Assembly (NCBI GenBank): GCA_963648895.1
Contig: CAVJGK010000006.1
Location: 1-27,836, forward strand
Direction: 5' to 3'
Source: UBA3210 sp963648895
Lineage (GTDB): Bacteria > Bacillota_I > Bacilli_A > RFN20 > CAG-449
Length of the DNA: 27,836 nucleotides
Positions 7,230 to 15,261 of this stretch are shown piece by piece. Positions within the stretch are counted from its first letter, which is position 1. The number at the start of each line of letters is the position of its first letter. A program made the position numbers and the translations under genes. Under the pieces are notes generated by a model. That model did no database searches. It was not told the DNA's origin and was given only the letters and a program-made list of their open reading frames with translations.

Positions 7230-8156
7230 ATGGCATTATATCATTCACTTACTGAATTAGTTGGACATACTCCATTACTAGAAATCAGTAATTTTAAAAA
7301 CGAAGAACATTTAGAAGCAAATTTATTTGCAAAACTTGAATATTTTAATCCAGCTGGATCAATTAAAGATCGTATTGCTTTAAATATGATTTTAAATGCA
7401 GAAAAAGAAGGTAAATTAAAAGAAGGTTCAACCATTATTGAACCAACTTCAGGAAATACTGGTATTGGTCTAGCGTCTATTGGTAGATCTAAAGGATATC
7501 GCGTAATTATTGTTATGCCTGAAACAATGTCAGTTGAAAGAAGAAGATTAATCGCAGCTTATGGTGCAGAATTAGTTTTAACTGAAGGTAGCAAAGGTAT
7601 GAAAGGGGCAATTGCCAAAGCTAATGAATTAAAAGAAAGTATTCCTAATTCATTTATTGCTGGACAATTTGAAAACCCTGTCAATCCTGAAACTCATTAT
7701 AAAACTACAGGACCTGAAATCTATGAAGATTTAAATGGTAAAGTAGATATTTTAATCGCTGGTATTGGAACAGGTGGAACAATTTCTGGTATTGGTAAAT
7801 ATTTAAAAGAAAAGAATAAAGATGTAAAAGTTATTGGTATTGAACCTGCAACTAGCCCAGTTATTTCTAAAGGTATTGCTGGTGCACATAAAATCCAAGG
7901 TATTGGCGCAGGCTTTATTCCAGAAAATTTAGATACATCAATCTATGATGAAATTATTACAATTGAAAATGAAGATGCATTTGCTTATGGTAAGAAATTC
8001 GCGCGCGCTGAAGGTATTTTAGTTGGTATTTCATCAGGTGCTGCTTTAAAAGGGGCAAGTATTGTCGCAAGTAGAGAAGAAAATAAAGGTAAAAACATTG
8101 TTATTATTTTACCAGATACTGGCGATAGATATTTATCAACACCATTATTTGACTAA
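7230..8156 (+). CDS. cysK: Cysteine synthase (O-acetylserine sulfhydrylase)
   Basis: PLP enzyme that makes L-cysteine from O-acetylserine and sulfide in the cytosol. Fold-type II motifs are all present: the PLP lysine K46 in NPAGSIKDR, the substrate loop TSGNT at 73-77, the phosphate-binding GTGGTISGIGKYLKE segment near 180, and GISSGAAL near 268. At 308 residues it is normal length, without the cystathionine beta-synthase regulatory domain. AAAGGAG (7217-7223) precedes the ATG. It is a single gene between its own promoter and a terminator. No serine acetyltransferase (cysE) is in the window. Regulation is probably through the inverted repeat over +1. Confidence 0.95.
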   Translation: MALYHSLTELVGHTPLLEISNFKNEEHLEANLFAKLEYFNPAGSIKDRIALNMILNAEKEGKLKEGSTIIEPTSGNTGIGLASIGRSKGYRVIIVMPETMSVERRRLIAAYGAELVLTEGSKGMKGAIAKANELKESIPNSFIAGQFENPVNPETHYKTTGPEIYEDLNGKVDILIAGIGTGGTISGIGKYLKEKNKDVKVIGIEPATSPVISKGIAGAHKIQGIGAGFIPENLDTSIYDEIITIENEDAFAYGKKFARAEGILVGISSGAALKGASIVASREENKGKNIVIILPDTGDRYLSTPLFD

Positions 8157-8187
8157 AAAAAGAGTGCCTGATAAGCACTCTTTAGTT
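8156..8187. terminator. Bidirectional terminator between cysK and the GH105 gene
   Basis: AAAGAGTGC (8159-8167) pairs with GCACTCTTT (8175-8183). T-rich tails occur on both strands, the better one on the minus strand. Confidence 0.85.
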
Positions 8188-8191
8188 TAAT

Positions 8192-9319
8192 TTATTTAAT
8201 TTTTTTCATCTCAGTATAAGCCATGATTAATGGACCTGTACCTTTCGCATCGTTTTCAACGACTGGTTCAGAGATGTAATATTCATAACTTCCATCTCTT
8301 CTTAGATTATTTTCAGGACCAAGTCCTGCGACTAAACAAATACCACCTAGATTTAAATCACCGTTGACATTTGTTAAATATTTATTACAAATACCATTGA
8401 AGATATCAATACCGATTTGTTTATATTCTTCATCTAATACTTTGGTTCTTACACCTTTTAAAATTGCATAAGAGATCATCGCAGATCCGGAAGTTTCTAA
8501 ATAGTTACCTTCTCTTCCTCCAAAATTTGGAACTTGATAAAACATTTTAGATTCTTTATCTTGGTAGAGTAATATACCATTAATGGATTCTTTGAAAATT
8601 TTAATTAAAGCATTTTTGGCATATTGATTATCGTCATCGATATAATTAATAACATCGATTAAACCAACTGTATACCAACCAATGGATCTTAACCAGAAGT
8701 TTTTAGATAAACCTGTTTCTTTATCTGCCCAGAACATTGTTTTTGATGAATCATATCCATGGTAATAAAGTTTCTTTTCTTTATCAAACATGATGTTAAA
8801 GACATTTTGGAATTGAGAAACAACATCGGAATAATCTTTATCACCAAATGTTGCAATATAACGAGTATAGAAAGGTTGCATCATATATAATCCATCTAAC
8901 CATACTTGATTTGGATAGATTGCTTTATGCCAGAAGTTACCTTCTTTAGTACGTGGTTGATTTTTAACTTGTGAGTAAGATAATTCAATTGCTTTTTTGT
9001 ATTTTTCATTCTTTGTTAATGCGTATAAATCAAAGAGAATTTTTGATTCACAAACATCATCTGTGGAATATTTACTAGGATCATAACCTAAGATAGAGCC
9101 ATCATCATGAACATAATAATCAACAAATGAGATAACAAAGTTTAAATATTTTGGATCTTTTGTTTCATCATATAAGGAAAGTAAAGAAGTCATCATACAT
9201 CCATCGATGTAATTCCAAGAAGGCTTCTTGCCTTGTCTAATTGCTTCAATGTTCCATAAAGGCATATCTGGAGATGAAGTCATCAATTTATCAATATATT
9301 GATCAATAAGTTTATACAT
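8192..9319 (-). CDS. GH105 unsaturated rhamnogalacturonyl/glucuronyl hydrolase (YteR/YesR-like)
   Basis: Glycoside hydrolase of family 88/105. It removes the 4,5-unsaturated uronic acid left at the non-reducing end of pectin oligosaccharides by lyases, by hydrating the double bond. The protein has 375 residues and no signal peptide, so it acts in the cytosol. The alpha/alpha-barrel motifs are visible: YPNQVWLDGLYMMQPF with the catalytic Asp D142, the SGSAMISY segment, and the C-terminal RRDGSYEYY, then VVENDAKGTGP. AGAGGT lies about ten bases before the ATG. It diverges from the pdxK-yggS-GH28 operon, so both pectin enzymes leave the same 124-base gap or its neighbouring operon. No lyase or sugar transporter is present in the window. 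Confidence 0.9.
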   Translation of the reverse strand: MYKLIDQYIDKLMTSSPDMPLWNIEAIRQGKKPSWNYIDGCMMTSLLSLYDETKDPKYLNFVISFVDYYVHDDGSILGYDPSKYSTDDVCESKILFDLYALTKNEKYKKAIELSYSQVKNQPRTKEGNFWHKAIYPNQVWLDGLYMMQPFYTRYIATFGDKDYSDVVSQFQNVFNIMFDKEKKLYYHGYDSSKTMFWADKETGLSKNFWLRSIGWYTVGLIDVINYIDDDNQYAKNALIKIFKESINGILLYQDKESKMFYQVPNFGGREGNYLETSGSAMISYAILKGVRTKVLDEEYKQIGIDIFNGICNKYLTNVNGDLNLGGICLVAGLGPENNLRRDGSYEYYISEPVVENDAKGTGPLIMAYTEMKKIK

Positions 9320-9443
9320 ATATATTTACCTCTTTCTTATAATAATTATATAAGGAAAGAAGAATAAAATAAAGTCGTAAAATATTTAAATTATAGATAT
9401 ACAATAACTAAATTGTTATTATATAAAAGATAGGAGATTAACT

Positions 9444-10265
9444 ATGGAGACAAAAAAAGTTTTAACAATTCAAGATATTTCATGTTATGGAGGATGTTCT
9501 ATAACAGTTGCTTTACCAATTCTATCAAGTTTTGGTATTGAAACATCAATTTTACCAAGTGCAATTTTATCAACTCATACCGGCGGATTTAAAGGTTGGA
9601 CAAATTTAGATTTAACTGATGAAATGCCAAAAATTGTTGATCATTGGATTAAAGAAGGCATTAAATTTGATGCGATATATACAGGCTATATTGGCGATGT
9701 AAGACAATTTGATTTAATTTTAAAATGTAAAGAAAAGTTATTAAAAGAAAATGGCTTATTTATTGTCGATCCTGCCATGGCAGATAATGGTAAATTATAC
9801 CCAGCATTAAATGAAGATATTATCAACGGCATGAAAAAGATTGTTTCAGTCGCGGATTATATTCTCCCTAATATTACTGAAGCTTGTTATTTAACAGATA
9901 ATAAATATGAAGAAAAATTAACTAAAGACTATGTTTCTAAATTATTAAAAGATTGTTATGCATTAGGAACTAAAAATGTTATTTTAACAGGTGTATCATA
10001 TCAAGATGATGAATTAGGTGCAGCGGGTTATGACGGAAATGTTATTACTACATTAATGGGAACTAAGATCAATAAGATGTATCATGGAACTGGCGATGTA
10101 TTTTCTTCTGTTGCAGTAGCTTGTATTTTAAATAATTCTTCAATGAGTGATATTTTAAAAACATCAATTAGTTTTACTGTTAATGCAATTAAAGAAACTT
10201 TAGATGATGAATCACATTTCTATGGTGTTAAATTTGAATCTGTTTTAAAAAAGAGAAATTTTTAA
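9444..10265 (+). CDS. pdxY: Pyridoxal/pyridoxine kinase (PdxY/PdxK-like)
   Basis: Ribokinase-fold kinase that phosphorylates pyridoxal, pyridoxine or pyridoxamine to give PLP precursors in vitamin B6 salvage. The 273 residues carry QDISCYGGCS at the N-terminus, the THTGGFKGW substrate loop (about 45-53), the IVDPAMADNGKLY segment (about 108-120) and the catalytic GTGDVFSS anion hole near 215-222. A bifunctional hydroxymethylpyrimidine kinase is the main alternative, but the THTG loop and DPAMADNG segment favour the PdxK/PdxY type. The RBS TAGGAG lies about ten bases upstream. A single base separates its stop from the ATG of yggS, a sensible pairing because YggS handles free PLP. Confidence 0.85.
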   Translation: METKKVLTIQDISCYGGCSITVALPILSSFGIETSILPSAILSTHTGGFKGWTNLDLTDEMPKIVDHWIKEGIKFDAIYTGYIGDVRQFDLILKCKEKLLKENGLFIVDPAMADNGKLYPALNEDIINGMKKIVSVADYILPNITEACYLTDNKYEEKLTKDYVSKLLKDCYALGTKNVILTGVSYQDDELGAAGYDGNVITTLMGTKINKMYHGTGDVFSSVAVACILNNSSMSDILKTSISFTVNAIKETLDDESHFYGVKFESVLKKRNF

Positions 10266-10266
10266 T

Positions 10267-10911
10267 ATGGTTAGAAAAGATATTGATGCATTTTTAAAAA
10301 CTATTCCTAGTAATGTAGTTCTTGTCGCTGCGACTAAATATGTTACACCTGTTGAAATGAAGCAACTTTTAAACCATGGAATCAATAACTTTGGAGAAAA
10401 TAGGGTAGAAGCATTTATTGAAAAATATCAAGTTTTAAAAGATGAAGATATCAAATGGCATTTTATTGGCCATCTTCAAAGAAATAAAGCAAGTGAGATT
10501 ATCAATAAAATAGATTATTTGCATTCATTAGATTCTTTAAAATTATGTGATATCATTGAAAAAGAAAGAGCTAAACCTTTAGACTGCTTTATTGAAGTTT
10601 CTATCAATGAAGAAGAATCTAAAAATGGTGTCAAGATGAATGAAATAGATTCATTTATGGATAAGGTATTAACTTATAAAAATATTAATGTAGTTGGCTT
10701 TATGATGATGAGCATTAAATATTCTTCAAGTGAAGAATTAAATGCTCAATTTAAGAAATTGGTATTATTAAAACAAAGACTAGAAATTAAATATCAACGT
10801 GCTTTCCCTTATCTATCTATGGGTATGAGCGATGATTATTTAATTGCTTTAGAAAATGGGGCAACACACATTAGACTAGGAAGGATATTATATGATAATT
10901 TTGGATACTAA
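10267..10911 (+). CDS. yggS: YggS/PROSC-family PLP homeostasis protein
   Basis: PLP-binding protein with an alanine-racemase-like TIM barrel that buffers free PLP; no enzymatic activity is established for the family. The 214 residues include the PLP lysine K24 in AATKYV, the FGENRVEA segment (42-49), HFIGHLQRNK, the LSMGMSDDY phosphate-binding segment and the terminal THIRLGR. It follows the kinase gene after one base, and its last 20 bases overlap the GH28 gene, so the three are one transcription unit. The N-terminus is short compared with E. coli YggS but contains the whole barrel core. Confidence 0.92.
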   Translation: MVRKDIDAFLKTIPSNVVLVAATKYVTPVEMKQLLNHGINNFGENRVEAFIEKYQVLKDEDIKWHFIGHLQRNKASEIINKIDYLHSLDSLKLCDIIEKERAKPLDCFIEVSINEEESKNGVKMNEIDSFMDKVLTYKNINVVGFMMMSIKYSSSEELNAQFKKLVLLKQRLEIKYQRAFPYLSMGMSDDYLIALENGATHIRLGRILYDNFGY

Positions 10912-12199
10912 AGAAATCAGAATTCCAAAAGATGGTAAGACATTAGTTACTTCTATTTTACAAAAAGCGTTAGATGAAGTTTCTTCTAATGGCGGTGTTT
11001 TAATTGTCTCTGAAGGAATTTATTTAACCGGTCCATTATTTGTTAAATCTAATACTACTTTAATTATTAAAGAAAATGCGGTTATTTTAGGAACTACAAA
11101 TGAAGAAGAATATCATGTCATTCCTACTCGTGTGGCAGGAATTGATATGGATTTTTATCCTGCAATTATTAATGTTCTTGATTCTACTAATGTAATTATT
11201 AGAGGTCAAGGGATTATTGATGGACAAGGAAGATATTGGTATAAGAAATATTGGGGTGAAGACATGCTTTCAGGCATGAGAAAAGAATATGATCAAAAAG
11301 GCCTTAGATGGGCTTGTGATTATGATTGTTTAAGACCAAGAAATGTCTTAGTTCAAAATTGTTCTAATGTTACATTATCGTCTTTTACTAGTAAAGATTC
11401 TGGTTTTTGGAATGTTCATATTTTATATTCAAATAATATTCATGTTGATGGAATTAAAATTAATTCTTCATTAAACTGTTCTCCTTCAACCGATGGAATT
11501 GATATAGATTCATCTTTTGATGTATTAATAGAAAATGTAATTACTCATTGTAATGATGATTCTATTTGTATTAAATCGGGTAGAGATAGTGATGGAATAA
11601 AAAAGAATATACCTTCACATCACATTACCATTAAAAATTGTACATTATATGAAGGATTTGGTTTAACCATTGGTAGTGAAGTTTCTGGTGGCATCCATGA
11701 TATCTTTATTGAAAATATATCATTTATTACCACCGACTGCGGATTCCGTATTAAATCTTCTGCTCAAAGAAAAGGATATATTAAAGATGTTTATATAAAG
11801 CATTTAAATATGGTTAATGTTAAATATTTATTTAATATCTTTGTTAATTGGAATCCATCATATTCTAAATGTGAAATTCCTTCTTATTATAAAGGTGAGA
11901 TAAAAGAACATTATAAAAAATTAATTGAACCTACCACTGGTCAAAACACAATAATAAGTAATATTGATATTAAAGATGTCAAATCAACTTATACAAAAGA
12001 TTATAAAGGTATTAATAGAATCTTTAATCTAGTTGGATTTGATGATTCACCATTAAATAAAATTAATTTTGAAAATATGGATATCAAAGCTAAAGAATAC
12101 GGCGTTATTGAAAATGTTACTTATATGACTATTTCTAAATCTAATTTAGATTATCTATACGAAATAGATGAAAACAATAATGAATATGATAATCGATAA
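10892..12199 (+). CDS. GH28 polygalacturonase-family hydrolase, intracellular
   Basis: Right-handed beta-helix glycoside hydrolase acting on galacturonan or rhamnogalacturonan pieces. Conserved GH28 blocks: PSTDGIDIDSS with D201, HCNDDSICIKSGRD with D222 and D223, GLTIGSEVSGG (260s) in place of the classical GHG block, and RIKSS at 286-290. The GSE variant is common among exo-acting members. The 435 residues have no signal peptide, so the substrate should be imported oligosaccharide, consistent with an exo-enzyme working beside GH105. AGGAAGG (10878-10884) lies inside the end of yggS, seven bases before the ATG; the 20-base overlap implies translational coupling. Its place in a vitamin B6 operon is unexpected. 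Confidence 0.88.
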   Translation: MIILDTKEIRIPKDGKTLVTSILQKALDEVSSNGGVLIVSEGIYLTGPLFVKSNTTLIIKENAVILGTTNEEEYHVIPTRVAGIDMDFYPAIINVLDSTNVIIRGQGIIDGQGRYWYKKYWGEDMLSGMRKEYDQKGLRWACDYDCLRPRNVLVQNCSNVTLSSFTSKDSGFWNVHILYSNNIHVDGIKINSSLNCSPSTDGIDIDSSFDVLIENVITHCNDDSICIKSGRDSDGIKKNIPSHHITIKNCTLYEGFGLTIGSEVSGGIHDIFIENISFITTDCGFRIKSSAQRKGYIKDVYIKHLNMVNVKYLFNIFVNWNPSYSKCEIPSYYKGEIKEHYKKLIEPTTGQNTIISNIDIKDVKSTYTKDYKGINRIFNLVGFDDSPLNKINFENMDIKAKEYGVIENVTYMTISKSNLDYLYEIDENNNEYDNR

Positions 12200-12201
12200 G
12201 A

Positions 12202-12235
12202 AAAAAGAAGGCTTACGCTTGTAAACCTTCTTTTT
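12202..12235. terminator. Bidirectional terminator overlapping the bioY stop
   Basis: AAAAAGAAGG (12202-12211) and TTAC (12213-12216) pair with GTAA (12221-12224) and CCTTCTTTTT (12226-12235). The hairpin includes the last codons of bioY on the minus strand and serves both convergent genes. Confidence 0.85.
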
Positions 12236-12851
12236 GATTGTCTAATTCAATGAGTTCTTTTTGTTCTTTTTTATAATCAATATATGACTTAGGAACAAAT
12301 TGTTTTAATTTTAAGACTAATATTTCTGATACTACGAGTTTGACTAAATCTGGAAGTAAGAAAGGAATGACGCAGACACTTAAAGCAGAGGCTAATGTAT
12401 AAGGATTTCCTTTGCCATTCATAACGATCATAAACCAAATAGTTCCAAATGCATAACAAATTAATAGACCAACAATTTCAAATAAGATATTAGAAACAAA
12501 TCTAATTTTCTTATCTGTCTTTCTAAATAAGAATTCACCTAACCAAATAATTAATCCCATAAAGATAAATCCAATGATGTATCCTCCAGTAGGACCAAGT
12601 AATTTTGCAGTAGATCCAAATCCAGAGAATACTGGTACTCCACATAATCCTAATAGAATATAGACAAGTACTGCCATAGTTCCTCTTTTAGAACCTAATA
12701 ATCCAAAGATTAAAAAGATGGCGAATGTTTGTAATGTAACTGGAATTAATCCAACTTGAATGGAAGTCCAAGAGCATATGGCAAGTAATGCGGTGAACAT
12801 CGCGATTAATGTTATATCAATAACAGAATATTTAACTGATTTATTTTTCAT
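12213..12851 (-). CDS. bioY: BioY, biotin transporter substrate-binding component
   Basis: Membrane S-component of an ECF-type biotin uptake system. The 212 residues hold about six helices with the family motif GVPVFSGFGS followed by a LLGPTGGYIIGF segment (about residues 71-95), which lines the biotin site. The C-terminal tail after residue 185 is charged and longer than usual. AGGT (CCTC at 12860-12863 on the plus strand) precedes the ATG. No ECF ATPase or T-component is nearby, so it would use a shared EcfAA'T module or work alone. I looked for a BirA-type TTGTAAAC/GTTTACAA operator upstream and did not find one; a TTTAGT direct repeat is there instead. Confidence 0.92.
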   Translation of the reverse strand: MKNKSVKYSVIDITLIAMFTALLAICSWTSIQVGLIPVTLQTFAIFLIFGLLGSKRGTMAVLVYILLGLCGVPVFSGFGSTAKLLGPTGGYIIGFIFMGLIIWLGEFLFRKTDKKIRFVSNILFEIVGLLICYAFGTIWFMIVMNGKGNPYTLASALSVCVIPFLLPDLVKLVVSEILVLKLKQFVPKSYIDYKKEQKELIELDNQKEGLQA

Positions 12852-12869
12852 AACTTATACCTCATATCT

Positions 12870-12897
12870 ATTATATCGATTTTAGTTACAGTTTAGT
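12870..12897 (-). promoter_or_regulatory. bioY -10 box with upstream direct repeat
   Basis: On the minus strand TATAAT lies at 12875-12870. Upstream, ACTAAA occurs twice (12897-12892 and 12886-12881), eleven bases apart, or one helical turn, covering the -35 region. It could be an operator half-site pair; the -35 box itself is weak. Confidence 0.35.
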
Positions 12898-12911
12898 ATA
12901 AAAATGCGATA

Positions 12912-12940
12912 TTGACAATAATATTTTAATTGGATATAAT
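12912..12940 (+). promoter_or_regulatory. Consensus promoter of the lipoprotein pair
   Basis: TTGACA (12912-12917) and TATAAT (12935-12940) with a 17-base spacer; both hexamers are perfect. Expression should be strong unless repressed. Confidence 0.85.
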
Positions 12941-12972
12941 GAGGATTAATAAAAATTGAGGGAAAATTTTTT

Positions 12973-13503
12973 ATGAAAACAATATTATTATCATTATTAT
13001 TAATACCATGTTTGATGATTCCATGTGTTTCATGTGGGAATGATGATGGAACTTTATTAAAACAAGTAAGTCATAGTGAATTCGCTCTTAAAGCTATTAA
13101 ATTTATAAATGAACCAAGTAATTGCTCTAAAGCAATAATAAGTGGTACATATGAAGATTATCGAAGTAAAGAAATTACTCCTATTAATACTACTGGAAGT
13201 GTAGATAATACTACTAAAGAAATTTTTTTAGACACTAATAATTATCCAAATAAAATTGATCTTTATTTAAAAATGGTAATTTATCAATTTCATTTATATT
13301 TAAATGTTTGTTTTGAACAAGAAAGATATACTTATTTTATTAGTGATTATAAATGTGGATATGAATATTACAATGAGTATGGTACTAATAAAATATATTG
13401 GAATAGTTATGGAACATTAGATTCAATTGATATGTCATATTTTGATCCTGAATCTCTTGGCCAAATGGAGAATATTATAAAATTAAATATTAGTTATGAA
13501 TAG
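12973..13503 (+). CDS. Putative lipoprotein, paralogue A
   Basis: 176 residues with a hydrophobic signal peptide (about 1-20) and a candidate lipidation cysteine at C21 (PCVS before Cys, a weak lipobox, because the -3 position is Cys and not Leu). The mature part has no family I recognise. It shares with the next gene the segment VSHSEFALKAIKFIN at residues 32-46, followed by a Gly-Thr-Tyr-Glu stretch, so the two are tandem paralogues. GAGGG (12958-12962) precedes the ATG. Its stop TAG lies in the ribosome binding site of the second gene. Probably anchored on the outer face of the cytoplasmic membrane; function unknown. Confidence 0.75.
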   Translation: MKTILLSLLLIPCLMIPCVSCGNDDGTLLKQVSHSEFALKAIKFINEPSNCSKAIISGTYEDYRSKEITPINTTGSVDNTTKEIFLDTNNYPNKIDLYLKMVIYQFHLYLNVCFEQERYTYFISDYKCGYEYYNEYGTNKIYWNSYGTLDSIDMSYFDPESLGQMENIIKLNISYE

Positions 13504-13516
13504 GAGATGAATTTAT

Positions 13517-14059
13517 ATGAACTTAAAAAAGATTAATTTATTTTTTATCCCTTTATTAATGCTTACAAGTTGTAATACTAGCGTTTCAGTTTCACATGAT
13601 GATTTTGCTTTAAAAGCAATTGAATTTATTAATAATGGTGCCGATTTGTCAAGCGCGAGTAATAGCTATGAAGCAAGAATCACTGGAACTTATGAAATTT
13701 TAGAAACTAAAACAAGTCATGTAGTTGATTTTAACATGTATGGAGCTATATATATTCTTCACACTTATCAAATTTATGATGAATATTCTAATGCAATAAT
13801 AAATTATTTAAATTTTAATTACATTCTTCGAAGCTATGTTGTATATAATAATTCGAATATGAAGAAATATTATGCTTCAAACTCTGAAATTAAAGTAGAA
13901 GATTATTCATTATCTGGCAATGATAAATATGTTGATGTTTATACATGGAATAATGAAGCAATGCCAACAAGTATGATTCATTACTTCATCGATGAAAAAA
14001 CAAATACTCCAATTGCTAAAGCAAGTGTAACAATTACAAAAGTAGACAAAGAAAAATAA
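13517..14059 (+). CDS. Putative lipoprotein, paralogue B
   Basis: 180 residues with a good lipobox L-T-S-C ending at C19 after a short basic and hydrophobic leader. Residues 25-39 read VSHDDFALKAIEFIN, nearly the same as in the upstream gene, and an ITGTYE stretch follows in both, showing an old tandem duplication. The middle part is rich in Tyr and Asn and predicted beta-strand; the C-terminus (KASVTITKVD) is also strand-like. TAGGAGATG, which includes the previous stop codon, is the ribosome binding site. It is the last gene of the two-gene operon, followed by a terminator. No function is recognised. Confidence 0.8.
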   Translation: MNLKKINLFFIPLLMLTSCNTSVSVSHDDFALKAIEFINNGADLSSASNSYEARITGTYEILETKTSHVVDFNMYGAIYILHTYQIYDEYSNAIINYLNFNYILRSYVVYNNSNMKKYYASNSEIKVEDYSLSGNDKYVDVYTWNNEAMPTSMIHYFIDEKTNTPIAKASVTITKVDKEK

Positions 14060-14085
14060 CTTCACAAATGTGAAGTTATTTTTTT
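14055..14085. terminator. Bidirectional terminator after lipoprotein B
   Basis: AATAACTTCAC (14055-14065) pairs with GTGAAGTTATT (14070-14080) around AAAT and is followed by a T-run that touches the stop of the convergent gene. Confidence 0.85.
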
Positions 14086-15154
14086 AACTATGTGATTCGG
14101 TTTTGTTATTTTCAGGTGATTCTACTTTTTCAGCTTCTTCTTTACGAGCCTCTTCTTCCGCTTCTTCATAAGCATCATCACGTTCTTCATCGTATTCATC
14201 TTCGATTTCACCTACTAATTCTTCGATGATATCTTCCATGGTAATTAATCCATAAACTTTATTACCGTTTTTAACAATAGCCATATGTTGGTGTTCTTTT
14301 TGGAATGTTTTTAATAATCTTGAAATCTTAATTGTAGGTTTAGTATATAAAGGCTCAATGATGATAGATTTTAAATCTTGTTCATCATTTAATAACATTT
14401 CATAGAATTCTTTTTGATAGATAATTCCGTAAATAGTAGAGATTTTATTATTTCTAGCAATTGGTAATCTTGAGAAATTATAAGTTTCAAAGATGTCTTG
14501 AATATGTTCTAAAGAATCGGAATCTTTAACAAAGATTACTTTCTTATTTCTAGTCATAATGTCTTCGACAAGTAAATCACCATATTCAATGGTATTTAAA
14601 ATAAGATTCTTTTCAATGTTTGTTAAAATACCTTCTTCATGAATATTATCGACTAATATTTCAAATTCTTCTTCGGTCATTGAAACTTCTTCTTTGACAC
14701 GGAATAATTTCTTAATTAATTTAGTTAATCCTTCGAATAAACATGTGATAGGAAAGAAGATATAATAAAGAACAGTTAAAGGATAACTGACTAACATAGC
14801 AAATTTAATATTTATTATTTTAGAGAATGTCTTTGGTAAAATTTCACCAAATATAAGCACTGCGATAGTGATTATTGCGGTACATAATCCTGTTGACCAA
14901 CCTTCTTCAACGAAGATGACAGTCGCGATTGATGTAAGAGAAATATTAACTATATTATTTCCAATTAAAATGGTGGAAATGAGCTTCTCGTATGATTCTT
15001 TCAATTTTAAGGCCATTTGTGCAGTCTTTTTAGTTTTTGCTAAATTCTTCATTCTAATAACTGGGAATGAAGTGTAAGCTGTCTCACTAGCTGAGAAGAA
15101 TGCAGAAAGCATTAGTAAGATAAATAATACAATAAACAATATCGGGTGATCCAT
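14084..15154 (-). CDS. CNNM/HlyC-CorC-type membrane protein with CBS pair, no CorC_HlyC domain
   Basis: Member of the CNNM/CorC family, linked to Mg2+ or other divalent cation efflux. Residues 1-170 form the CNNM (DUF21) membrane domain with FSASETAYTS at 20-29 and the GEILPKTFSK segment at about 105. Residues 190-310 form the CBS pair (the VEDIMTR entry and the YGLITMEDIIEELVGEI exit). After this, the family usually has a CorC_HlyC domain; here there is only an acidic tail rich in Glu and Arg and a stop, giving 356 residues instead of roughly 430. GGAGG (15173-15169) lies 14 bases before the ATG, an unusually long spacing. The gene diverges from cardiolipin synthase. Ion specificity cannot be told. 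Confidence 0.88.
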   Translation of the reverse strand: MDHPILFIVLFILLMLSAFFSASETAYTSFPVIRMKNLAKTKKTAQMALKLKESYEKLISTILIGNNIVNISLTSIATVIFVEEGWSTGLCTAIITIAVLIFGEILPKTFSKIINIKFAMLVSYPLTVLYYIFFPITCLFEGLTKLIKKLFRVKEEVSMTEEEFEILVDNIHEEGILTNIEKNLILNTIEYGDLLVEDIMTRNKKVIFVKDSDSLEHIQDIFETYNFSRLPIARNNKISTIYGIIYQKEFYEMLLNDEQDLKSIIIEPLYTKPTIKISRLLKTFQKEHQHMAIVKNGNKVYGLITMEDIIEELVGEIEDEYDEERDDAYEEAEEEARKEEAEKVESPENNKTESHS

Positions 15155-15225
15155 ATAGGTTCAAAATACCTCCATGGAAAATATGATAACATAAATAAAA
15201 ATAATTCTCAATTAATATTTTGTTG

Positions 15226-15234
15226 TGGTAAAAT
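15226..15234 (+). promoter_or_regulatory. Extended -10 box before cardiolipin synthase
   Basis: TGGTAAAAT (15226-15234) has the TGn extension; the -35 region is weak. The ATG lies 28 bases downstream with AAGGAG between. Confidence 0.45.
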
Positions 15235-15261
15235 ATTTAAGGTTAAGGAGAAAGGTAAAAA

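Noticed and set aside
12852..12972. BirA operator before bioY
   Set aside because: No TTGTAAAC/GTTTACAA-like inverted pair with a 14-16 base spacer is present.
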